From contig NC_063174.1 in NCBI RefSeq assembly GCF_023159225.1, positions 33,377,983 through 33,441,982 on the forward strand: a stretch of 64,000 nucleotides of DNA, given 5' to 3'. Made by a program: the position numbers and the translations under genes. Under the pieces are notes generated by a model. It saw nothing but the letters and a program-made list of their open reading frames with translations. It made no database searches and was not told the DNA's origin. This document shows positions 52,924-62,259 of this stretch, piece after piece; the first letter of the stretch is position 1; each line of letters starts with the position of its first letter. The stretch is from Perognathus longimembris pacificus. Its lineage: Eukaryota; Chordata; Mammalia; Rodentia; Heteromyidae.

Positions 52924-54560
52924 CAGATCTGAATTTGGAGAGGACATGGGGAAGACTCAATCTTCATATCAGGTCTGAAGTGCCACCATCTTTTCTGTCT
53001 TCCTGACAAACTTCATCAACTCTAAAGTTCCAGTTTGCAGAAATCCAAGAAAATTCAATAAAAATTACTTTGGGATCACTTGGCTGTAACATAACTGATT
53101 CACAGTGACTCTCCTAGTACTTGTGGAAAATCTGCTAAAGAAAAGTTAACTGTAAAATTCATATGACATCAGTGGTTAAAGCTACACTAAAATGAACTTT
53201 ATATGTTAATTATATTCAAGGGTCCCTTGGGAAATAAGAGGCCTTGCTAGGCTACTGTAAATATGTTATAAAAAGAGATAATCACATATCTCTGTAAACA
53301 CACATATAATTCCAAACTTAAAATAACCAGGATTATAGCTTATGTATTATGCAATATTTTTAGGCAACTTAAAAAATTATACTCAAAATGTGTAGCTTAG
53401 AATATAAGTAAAAAGTTTGTACAGTGAAACAGATTTTAAGACCAATATTTTAATAAAATAATCCATCTATAATACTTTCCTCTCTTCCTTTTGTGCTGTA
53501 TATTCCAGTCATGCTTGATTATTGGAAAAAATGAAGCTCTTTTTTAAGGCTGTTAACTTAAAGGAAGCGCATTGTTTCAACAGTGCTAGATTTTCACAAA
53601 CCATAGACACATTTTTTTTCTGAACTTAGCAATATAGCCTAATAAGGTAGATTAATTTATTAAACATTTACTATTGACAGTAATATATAATGCCATGCTT
53701 CTCAGCTTTGAATTTCAAGAGAAAGTTCAACTAAGTACTGCATGAGACAATGATTAACATGTTCTTAAAAACCTTTCAGAGAAAAAATATTAGTAATATT
53801 TTAACTTGCTGCAAATGCTTTGCTATGAACACACAAATACTTCTTAACCATATGCATCTTGTGGCCACATTATTTCCTTATTGTGAATATACTTGTATAT
53901 TTTTACTTTTGGTTAACTGTATTCAATTCCTTTAGTATTATTTTGTGTAATATCGAGAAGTTTTTAGAAATGCCTATTTTATTTTTATACCTACATCAAA
54001 TGTTTTAGAGAGTTGCACTGGGATCTTAAGGTTAACTATTAACAGTATATGCAGAAGTTGAGTCACTTCAAATTCTAAATGTAAGTTAGGATAGCAACTA
54101 GAATATTCATTCTAACAACTAGACTGGCTGAAAATCAAAGGAAGCTAGTTACAATGAGATAGTAGGTACAGGAAGGAGAGGGGAGACTTCAAATGCCATG
54201 TGAAATGCTTTTAAAAGTCTTAGGTGTTAGAGTCTAACTAGAGTTAATCTCTTTGGGGGACATAGAATTTCAGGCTTCTTAAATAGGAAATCTAAAAGAT
54301 ATTATTATTAAAGGTACCAATCAATATAGAAATGACTCAATATTTTGATTGACTAAACTATTGAATTAGATTTACTAAAGAAAAGTGGCTTTAAGTTGTG
54401 ACTGTACTAACCATAAGTGTAATGAATTACATTATTAATGGTATAAATGCACGTATAATGTGGTTTTCTAAAATGGACTTTTTGAATTATGAGTACCTTT
54501 GTTACATTTTAAATCTATTGCTTTTACCTAATAAAATTTCCTCCTCTATGTTCATAAGTT
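52924..54560 (+). other. ZBTB1: 3' UTR of the ZBTB1 short isoform
   Basis: 1.6 kb of AT-rich, SINE-free sequence ending at AATAAA 54530-54535 with a GT-rich CTGTCTGTATGTTAC about 35 bp downstream. SINEs resume at 54627. The span from the ZBTB1 first exon to here is about 30 kb, similar to the human locus as I remember it. Confidence 0.65.
54530..54535 (+). terminator. ZBTB1: Poly(A) signal, ZBTB1 short isoform
   Basis: AATAAA followed by a G/T-rich element at about 54568-54585, right before SINE density rises. Confidence 0.6.
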
Positions 54561-54626
54561 AAACTGTCTGTATGTTACTTTTACTTATCTTTTTTTTCAA
54601 CTTGGCTCTTTTAAAATGTAATTGGG

Positions 54627-54858
54627 GCTGGGAGCCAGTAGCTCATGCCTGTAATTCTAGCTACTCAGGAGGCTGAGATCTGAGGATCATGGTTGGAAGC
54701 CAGCCAGGGCAGAAATGTCCCTGTGAGAGTCTTATTTCCAATAAGCTACTCAAAAAGCTAGAAGTGGCACTGTGGCTCAAGCAGTAAAGCGTTGGCCTTG
54801 AGCACAAATCAGCTCACCACCAGTGTACAGGCCCTGAGTTAAAGACCCAGGACCAGGA
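54627..54858 (+). mobile_element. B1-linker-Geo composite SINE
   Basis: GGAGCCAGTAGCTCATGCC to GACCCAGGACCAGG. Confidence 0.87.
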
Positions 54859-54877
54859 AAAATAAAAAAGGAATTGG

Positions 54878-55105
54878 GTTGCTGGGCGCTGGTGGCTCAC
54901 ACCAGTAATCCTAGTGACTTTAGAGGCTGAGATCCGAGGATAGCAGTTCAAAGCTAGCCCGCACAGGAAAGTCCACGAGTTTTATCTCCAATTAACCATC
55001 AGAAAACTGGAAGTGGTGTTGTGATTTAAAGTGGTAGAATACTAGCCTTGAATGAAAAAGCTCAGAGACAATGCCTAGGCCCTGAATTTAGGCCTTACAA
55101 CTGAC
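54878..55105 (+). mobile_element. B1-linker-Geo composite SINE
   Basis: TGGGCGCTGGTGGCTCACACC to GGCCTTACAACTGAC. Confidence 0.87.
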
Positions 55106-55192
55106 ACACACACAAAAAAATTGGTCTGAAGAGTTATCAACTTTTCTACCCTCTAATCCTATAATAGGATAAATGATATAATAACTATGTTG

Positions 55193-55402
55193 TTCTTTTT
55201 TTTTCTTTTTGGCTAGTCCTGGGGCTTGGACTCAGGGCCTGAGCACTGTCCCTGGCTTCTTTTTGCTCAAGGCTAGCACTCTGCCACTTGAGCCACAGCG
55301 CCACTTCTGGCCATTTTCTATATATGTGGTGCTGGGGAATTGAACCCAGGGCCTCATGTATATGAGGCAAGCACTCTTGCCACTAGGCCATATTCCCAGC
55401 CC
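55193..55402 (-). mobile_element. IDL-Geo SINE
   Basis: Full copy; ACTATGTT at both flanks (55184, 55403). Confidence 0.93.
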
Positions 55403-55454
55403 ACTATGTTTTCTTGCAGAGTCTAAGTGTACAAAGAGCTAGTTTAAAATTCTT

Positions 55455-55657
55455 TTTTTTTTTTTGCCAGTCCTGGGCCTTGGACTCAGGGCCTGAGCAC
55501 CTTCCCTGGCTTCTTCCTGCTCAAGGCTAGCACTCTGCCACCTGAGCCACAGCGCCCCTTCTGGCCGTTTTCCATATATGTGGTGCTAGGGAATCGAACC
55601 GAGAGCTTCATGTGTAGGAGGCAAGCACTCTTGCCACTAGGCCATATTCCCAGCCCC
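55455..55657 (-). mobile_element. IDL-Geo SINE, young-subfamily-like
   Basis: TSD AGTTTAAAATTCTT / AGCTTAAAATTCTT (55441-55454, 55658-55671). Has CTTCTTCCTGCTC like the copies at 37431 and 57626. Confidence 0.92.
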
Positions 55658-55769
55658 AGCTTAAAATTCTTGTTGCTGAATCCTAATTTCTTTCACTATA
55701 ACAGAATGATTAGAAAAATAACTCATGGCAAATACAGATAGTAACAGACTGGGTTTCCTTCCTTCTTTT

Positions 55770-55857
55770 TTTCTTGTACCGCTCTTGGGGCTTGAACTCA
55801 GGACCTGTGTGCTGTCCCTGAGCTTTTTTGCTTGACTAGCATTCTGCCACTTGTAGT
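55770..55857 (-). mobile_element. Geo fragment
   Basis: CTCTTGGGGCTTGAACTCAGG to CATTCTGCCACTTG. Confidence 0.75.
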
Positions 55858-56369
55858 AAATGTGTGAAAATTGTACTTGTCCAGTTATTCTCCTCCAGGC
55901 GGGTCTAATACTCACATATATGTTATCAGAACTCATCTCATATTTTCAGATGTGAATTTGCCTCAACTTTTGGTATTTGCAATGTGTTTTAGTATAGAAA
56001 CATAATAGGTAGGCAGCATATCTTCTTACACAGGAGAAGAGTGCGCCTCAGGGTAACTTGTAATAAACACTGAGATATAGCCCAGCAGTAAGAGCTCATG
56101 TTTACATGTACGAGCTCTGGGTTCAATTATTGTGTTATTACTGTGTTACAGATTGGTGAGTGCTTGATGTCCGTTAAAGCTCTTATATTTTACACTGTGG
56201 AATCTGTGTGAAACTTCAATTTGGGGATTTCAAAAATATTTTTGAAATACTCTGGTGTTAAACAAGTGGTTTCACTTGCTGAAAATTAGTATTAGCTTAT
56301 GCCTAAGTAATCAGACCAGTTAATACTGTTTCAATTGAATGTTAGTTACCATTTAAAAACCAATTATAG
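55858..56369. other. Intergenic, mostly unique
   Basis: Partial ID-like piece at 56070-56134 (GATATAGCCCAGCAGTAAGAG). Otherwise nothing. Confidence 0.4.
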
Positions 56370-56580
56370 GGCTGGGAATATGGCCTGGTGGCAAGAGTGC
56401 TTGCCTCGTATACATGAGGCCCTGGGTTCGATTCCCCAGCACCACATATACAGAAAACAGCCAGAAGTGGCACTGTGGCTCAAGTGGCAGAGTGCTAGCC
56501 TTGAGCAAGAAGAGGCCAGGGACAGTGCTCAGGCCCTGAGTCCAAGGCCCAGGACTGGCCAAAAAAAAAAAAAAAAAAAA
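56370..56580 (+). mobile_element. IDL-Geo SINE
   Basis: Near-consensus; ACCAATTATAG / AACAATCATAG flanks. Confidence 0.93.
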
Positions 56581-56589
56581 ACAATCATA

Positions 56590-56823
56590 GCCAAGCACTG
56601 GTGGCTCATGCCTATAATCCTAACTACTCAGGAGGCTGAGATCTGAGGAGTGTGGTTTAAAGCCAGTCTGGATAGAAAAGACCCTGTGAGACTTGTATCC
56701 CCAAGGAACCAGTCAAAAACAAAACCAAAGTGGTGCTGTGGCTCAAAGTGGTAGAGCACTAGCCTTGAGCAAAAGAGCTCAGGGACATCACCCAGACCTT
56801 GAGTTCAAGCCCCATAACCAACC
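56590..56823 (+). mobile_element. B1-linker-Geo composite SINE
   Basis: AAGCACTGGTGGCTCATGCC to GCCCCATAACCAACC; the head-linker boundary is slightly rearranged (GTATCCCCAAGGAACCAG). Confidence 0.86.
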
Positions 56824-56840
56824 AAAAAAAAAAAATGACA

Positions 56841-56922
56841 AGAGTAGAAAATCATGGTTCAGTGGTACCATGCATATCTTACCAGGCATGAGGTTCTGAC
56901 TTCAAGCCCTAATACTACTACT
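56841..56922 (+). mobile_element. ID monomer
   Basis: AATCATGGTTCAGTGGTACC, TACCAGGCATGAGG, TTCAAGCCCTAATAC. Confidence 0.55.
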
Positions 56923-57081
56923 AGGTGTTAGAAAAAAAATAAACCAGTTGTAAAAGTATAAGAAAAATTGCTGGTAATCTTGTCATCTAGATGACATATA
57001 AGGTTATGTGTAGGATAAGAAACATGTGCAATTTTACCTTTTCACATATCATTTTCTATGCCATTAAATATCTTGTAAACA

Positions 57082-57275
57082 GCCGCAGTGGCTCACGCCT
57101 GTAATCCTAGCTACTCAGGAGGCTGAAATCTGAGGATTATGGTTCAAAGCCAGCCAGAGCAGGAAAGTCCATGAGACTCTTATCTCCAATTAACCACCAG
57201 AAAACGGGAAGTGGCTTTGTGGTTCAAAGTGGTACAACACTAGCCTTGAGCACAAAAGCTCAGGGACCAGCCAGG
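57082..57275 (+). mobile_element. B1-linker-Geo SINE, 3' truncated
   Basis: Stops at GCTCAGGGACCAGCC, where the L1 sequence begins. Confidence 0.83.
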
Positions 57276-57539
57276 AATTTTACACAGCCATTAGAAAGAA
57301 TAATGTCATCTGCAATGAAATGGATGGAGAGACAAATGGAACATGTCTCTTATATGCAAAGTTAGATCTAAAATACACTGGGATATGATAAATTATATAG
57401 GATTCTAGATACACATAGTGAGACCAAAAGAGAATATTCTCAGAGAGAAACACAAAGGTACAATGCCTAAATACCTCTTCATATCAACATAAAATTATGT
57501 ATTGAAATGAACTCCAAGATATGGAAACAGGAGACTGCT

Positions 57540-57568
<29 letters not shown>

Positions 57569-57570
<2 letters not shown>

Positions 57571-57989
57571 TTTTTGCTAGCCCTGGGACTTGAATTCAGG
57601 GCCTGAGCACTGTCCCTGGCTTCTTCTTCTTTTTTTTTTTTTTTTGCCAGTCCTGGGCCTTGGACTCAGGGCCTGAGCACTGTCCCTGGCTTCTTCCCGC
57701 TCAAGGCTAGCACTCTGCCACTTGAGCCACAGCGCCGCTTCTGGCCGTTTTCTGTATATGTGGTGCTGGGGAATCGAACCTAGGGCCTCGTGTATCCGAG
57801 GCAGGCACTCTTGCCACTAGGCTATATCCCCAGCCCACCTGGCTTCTTTTTGCTCAAGGCCAGCACTCTGCCACTTGAGCCACAGCGCCACTTCTGGCTG
57901 TTTTCTGTATATGTGGTGCTGGGGAATCAAACTCAGGGCTTCTTGTATGTGAGGCAAGCACTCTACCACTCGGCCATATTCCCAGCCCC
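57569..57989 (-). mobile_element. IDL-Geo SINE (host) split by another
   Basis: Host pieces 57569-57625 and 57838-57989, preceded by a (TTTA)n run at 57539-57572. Confidence 0.9.
57626..57837 (-). mobile_element. IDL-Geo SINE of a young subfamily, nested
   Basis: TSD CCTGGCTTCTT at 57615-57625 and 57838-57848. Almost identical to the nested copy at 37431-37638, and inserted at almost the same position of its host. Confidence 0.95.
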
Positions 57990-58262
57990 TCTTACTTTTT
58001 AATATTTTTATTTTTTGGATGATTCTGTCTTGTTTTCCTTGTATATGATGTATTCGAGTGTATGCCTTCAGGAAGTTTTGTGGGAAGTGTAAAGAACTAG
58101 AGGGGAAAAGGGTGAAAAAGTGCAGCAGGGCAGCTCACTGGACGCTGGTGAAAGTGAACTAGAGATGGGAGGGAGGGACTGGGATAGTGAGGGGACAGAA
58201 GACGCTGACTCATGTAATCCCTCTGTATATCACTCCATAATAATAAAGTAAAAAACAATTTA

Positions 58263-58365
58263 AAGCCATAAGTAGAGCTGTGGCTCAAGTGTTAGGAGTA
58301 GTAGCCTTGAGCAAAAAAGCTCAGGGACAGTGCCCAGACACTGAGTTCAAGCCCTAGCTAGGACT
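58263..58365 (+). mobile_element. Geo-only fragment
   Basis: GCCATAAGTAGAGCTGTGGC to CAAGCCCTAGC. Confidence 0.75.
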
Positions 58366-58803
58366 TGAACGCAAAATAAAATAAAAACAAAGATATTGCA
58401 TCTTTTTTGGGGGGGAGGGAAGCTTATGATGCCATGTAAACTATGAAACATATGAAACTAGATGACAAATACATAAGTAGAAATATATGAAATGAAAATG
58501 CAGAAACAGTTGCTGTGATTTCAGAAAGCTGTGTTAGTTGACTGGCAGTTAAGATTACAAGATTTGTAATAACTGTGTAAAGGTAGGACATAGTTAAGAC
58601 ACAAAAGAACCTCTCCTTTTGAAGCTCTAAGTTTAGCATTTGTGGGGGAGAGGTTTGGGCCTGCCTGGTGTTTTTTGCCATGTTGCTTTGCTTGAAGTGT
58701 GAGAGGATTGAATGAATATAAGAGACTTGGAGTCTGTACTTTTCAATTCTGTTCATTGTAGTTGTATTCCTAAATCATATTAATATTGCTTTCCAACCCA
58801 CTA
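58366..58803. other. Intergenic unique sequence
   Basis: Nothing recognisable; a chance minus-strand frame at 58424-58756 shows no domain. Confidence 0.4.
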
Positions 58804-58997
58804 TTTTCTTCGTTCCTTCTTTTCTTCTTTCCTTCCTTCCTTCCATCCTTCTTTTCTCCCTCCTCTTCTCCTCCCCCTCTCCCACTCTTGTGGAACAGTC
58901 TCATTGTGCAGTCCAGGTTGGCTTTTATCCCTGATCCTCCTGGAGCCTCAGCTTCCAGAGTACTGGGATCACAAGCATGGGACATCATGCCTGGCTA
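58804..58997 (-). mobile_element. B1 SINE with pyrimidine-rich tail
   Basis: CTTCC-rich tract at 58804-58889, then B1 (CAGGTTGGCTTTTATCCC ... GGGATCACAAGCATGGG). Confidence 0.72.
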
Positions 58998-59121
58998 AGT
59001 CCTTCCTTTCTTAAAGTAAAACAAAATAAGACAAGAATTTCCAAGAATAAAATTGAGAGATCGATATGATTAGATATGTAAATATATGCATACATGCGAG
59101 CTTCAGTTAGAAATGTTTTGG

Positions 59122-59331
59122 GGGCTGGGAATATGGCCTAGTGGCAAGAGTGCTTGCCTCATATACCTGAAGCCCTGGGTTCGATTCCCCAGCACCACAT
59201 GTATAGAAAATGGCCAGAGGTGGCACTGTGGCTCAAGTGGCAGAGTGCTAACCTTGAGCCAAAAGAAGCCAGGGACAGTGCTCAGGCCCTGAGTCCAAGG
59301 CCCAGGACTGAAAAAAAAAAAAAGAGAAAAA
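59122..59331 (+). mobile_element. IDL-Geo SINE with 13-bp TSD
   Basis: TSD AGAAATGTTTTGG at 59109-59121 and 59332-59344. Confidence 0.95.
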
Positions 59332-59456
59332 AGAAATGTTTTGGTATTGTCCTAGTCTTAACATTTTCTCTAAGCATTTCCTATATATTTTTTTCTCCTT
59401 TCAGTTTCTTTCATGGAAAAGACAGTGGGCATTGTGGCTGAAATTAGTACTATTTG

Positions 59457-59717
59457 CAGGGTGCTGGTTGCTCATGCCTATACTACTAGCTACTCAGAAG
59501 GCTGAGATCTGAGGATCTCAGTTCAAAGCCAGCCTGGGCAGGAAAGTCCGTGAGACTCTTATCTCCAGTCACCAACCAGAGGAAACAAGGAGTGGAAATG
59601 TGGCTCAAAGTAGTAGAATGCTGGCCTTGAGCAAACAAAACACAATAAAAACAAGCAAACACAAAACCCCTCAGGGACAGTGCCCAGGCCTTGAGTTCAA
59701 GCCCCACAACCAACACC
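59457..59717 (+). mobile_element. B1-linker-Geo composite SINE
   Basis: Geo contains an expanded A-rich insertion (AAACACAATAAAAAC) at 59635-59665. Confidence 0.86.
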
Positions 59718-59845
59718 CCATCCCCCTCCCCCTCCAAATCTTCCCCAGTACAATCTCACACAAGTATTGTAAGGACAACACATTACCAGCCTGCCTGAAG
59801 CATTGCCCTCCTCTCCTTTAGCTTCAAAGAAAAACCACTGCAAAA

Positions 59846-59972
59846 AAAGGTCACATGTAACCCTAGGTACTCAGGAAGCCAAGATCTGAAGATCTGGTTC
59901 AAGTTGGAAGCCAGTCTGGACAGGAAAGTCTTTGAGACTCTTGTCTCCAGTGAACCAGCAAAAAGCTGAAAG
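59846..59972 (+). mobile_element. B1-like head + linker
   Basis: GTCACATGTAACCCTAGG to CAGCAAAAAGCTGAAAGAG; its Geo part is replaced by the following SINE. Confidence 0.78.
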
Positions 59973-60168
59973 AGGGGCTGGGAATATGGTTTAGAGTAGT
60001 GGAGTGCTTGCCTGCTATACATGAAGCCCTGGGCTCAATTCCTCAGCACCACATATATAGAAAAGGCCAGAAGGGGTGCTGTGGCTCAAGTGGCAGAGTG
60101 CTAGCCTTGAGCAAAATAAAAACTCTCGGATAGCACCCAGATCCAGAGTCCAAGCTCAGGACGCCACC
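59973..60168 (+). mobile_element. IDL-Geo SINE, diverged 3' end
   Basis: GGGCTGGGAATATGGTTTAG to CTCAGGACGCCACC. Confidence 0.86.
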
Positions 60169-60302
60169 AAAATAAATCTTTAAAAAAAAAAATTAACTTC
60201 CTAAATGTATCCTGTTCACATGTGGAGAATTTTGTCAGGCTCTGTCACCTTCCACTCATCTTCAATTTAGAACTCCACTTCAACAGTGTTTCTCAACAGG
60301 AC

Positions 60303-60715
60303 ACGGGGGGCTTACACTTGTAATCCCATCTACTCAGGAGGTTAAGATCTGAGGGTCACAGTTCAAAACCAGCTCAGCCAAGAATGGGGCTGGAGATATG
60401 GCCTAGTGGCAAGAGTGCTTGCCTGGTATACCTGAGGGCCTGGGTTCAATTCCCCAGCACCACATATACAGAAAGCGGCCAGAAGTGGCGCTGTGGCTCA
60501 AGTGGCAGAGTGCTAGCCTTGAGCAAAAAGAAGCCAGGGACAGTGCTCAGGCCCTCAGTCCAAGCCCCAGGACTGGCCAAAAAAACAAAAAAAAAACAAA
60601 AACAAAAACAGCTCAGGCGTGGAAGTCTTACCTCCAATTAACCATGAAGAAGCCAGAAATGGAGCTATGAATCAAGTGGTAGAGTGCCAGACTTAAGTGG
60701 AAAAAGCAAAGAAAC
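60303..60715 (+). mobile_element. B1-linker-Geo SINE split by IDL-Geo
   Basis: Pieces 60303-60386 and 60609-60715; AGCTCAG motif at both junctions. Confidence 0.8.
60387..60608 (+). mobile_element. IDL-Geo SINE nested
   Basis: GGGCTGGAGATATGGCC to GGACTGGCC plus AAAAACAAAAAC-type tail. Confidence 0.92.
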
Positions 60716-61140
60716 CAACGTATTTTCTACCAACCTGCTGGCAAACTTCAGCACCTGGCTTAGTCCCCAAGGCTTTTTCCAAGAAGCCCTCAGGAACACA
60801 TTTCCCACAGACTCGTGCTTCTGTGTTATTCTGGAACCTTTTCCCCACCCCCAGAACCTCTCTAAAATATCCGACTATCAACCTCTCAGGGGTAGATTCC
60901 TCCCCCCCCCCAAGTAAACTACTTGTTAGAGGTGCTAGAGAGGAGCAGCCCGCCGCGACCCCCCGCCCCCAGGGGGTGACAGCTATCTCCATTACGGTGC
61001 CTTTGAAGCCAGCATCACTCTCATCACCTGGTGCCAGGTATCTTCCTCGTCCTCTAGACCAAGAGTGAAAGCATTGCTCTTTTCGCCTACCTTCCTATCA
61101 AGCACGCCCCTACTGCAATTTCATCCTAGGGAAGAAAATC
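60716..61140. promoter_or_regulatory. Distal upstream region of HSPA2
   Basis: Repeat-free and increasingly GC-rich. Holds an HSE-like motif (TTC-TG-GAA-CC-TTT) at 60829-60841 and a C-run at 60902-60911. Confidence 0.4.
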
Positions 61141-62259
61141 ACATCCAGGGCGCGGTTATAAACACGACCGGGTCATAAAGGCGATCGCGTGTGCACATGC
61201 CGCGGATGAAAGGCAGCACCGGGCGGGGAGCGAGGCGACGGCGCGGGGTTTCGGATAGGTTTCCGCGAGAACTCAAAAACGGCGGGGAAAGCACTTAAAT
61301 GCAAAAATAGGGAAGGCTAAAGCGGCGGGACCGGTAGGGCTAGGGCGTGCGTGCGGGGGAGCTTCGTCCCAGTCCCCGGTCCCGGGCCAGCTCCCTCCCT
61401 CCCCCACGCTTCCGAACACCGGACGCCCCGGGCCCACCGTGCGCTCTCAACTTCATTTTCACATTCTGTTCCCGCCTAAGGGAGCCGGGCCGTGTCCCCT
61501 GTTTGAAAGGCACCGGTTCCAGCCGAATTTATTCAGTATAACCAACCCCGGACGAGTTCCCCCTCTCCTGCGAGCTAGGTTAATCCATACACCCAGTAAT
61601 GATCCCCACTTAAAGCCTTAGCGACTGAGCCAACGGTCCAAGACAAGCTCGCCACTTCCAGCTCCCTGGGGTTCACGCTCTCTCTGCGCGCTGCGCCCCA
61701 ACCCACCCCTGCTTAGGAGTCTGCGCGGTTCATTGGCCACCTACCTTGTCAATCCATTTGACGTTGACGAATCCCGCTTTAGAAAACTCAACGATAGTGT
61801 AGGGGCGGGGCAAAGAGCGAGTGCGACCGGCCTTGGGGGCACGCGCCTAACGCCCCCAAGCGGCCGGCGGCCCCGGGGGACGAGCCTTATTTGCATAACG
61901 GCCGCCCCTGGATTTCCTGCCTCGGGCTGGGGTCCCGCCCCTCACTCCACTAGAAGTCTGTTGAGCCCGGGGCGGATCCCTGGGAGCCAGGCAAGCCGGA
62001 GGCGGGGCCGGCTGGGCTGGTGGGGGCGGGCCCGGCCTCAGATTGGCTCCGGGAGTTCGCCGGAGGCGGCGGCGGGGAGGCGGCGGCCGGGAGGAGGCTT
62101 ATAAGAGCGGGCACCCCAGCCCCGGGAGCGGGGAGCGACTGAGGTGGAGCAGCTCGCGGAGCACGGTGTGGGCGGCCGTTAGGTGAACACCACGGGGGGC
62201 TTCTTCCCGACTACGCGGTCTTCACGTCGCTTGCTTGTTGGTTCGCCTTTTTAGTCAAG
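61141..62259 (+). promoter_or_regulatory. HSPA2: HSPA2 CpG-island promoter and 5' UTR
   Basis: GC-rich, SINE-free. TATA-like TTATAAGAG at 62099-62107, inverted CCAAT (ATTGG) at 62042-62046, GC boxes at 62001-62008 and 62022-62030. A perfect octamer ATTTGCAT lies at 61889-61896 and another ATTGG at 61732. Start of transcription is expected near 62130, giving about 130 nt of 5' UTR in this exon. No canonical heat-shock element was seen by eye within this proximal part. Confidence 0.8.
62099..62107 (+). promoter_or_regulatory. HSPA2: HSPA2 TATA-like box
   Basis: TTATAAGAG about 155 bp before the ATG, with ATTGG 55 bp upstream of it. Confidence 0.65.

Larger units (their letters stand above)
57276..58262 (+). 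mobile_element. L1 3' end split by nested SINEs
   Basis: CAGCCATTAGAAAGAATAATG...AATGAAATGGATGGAGAGAC is the end-of-ORF2/3' UTR signature. After the SINE cluster (57569-57989) the element resumes and ends with AATAAAG and an A-rich tail at about 58241-58262. Confidence 0.65.
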
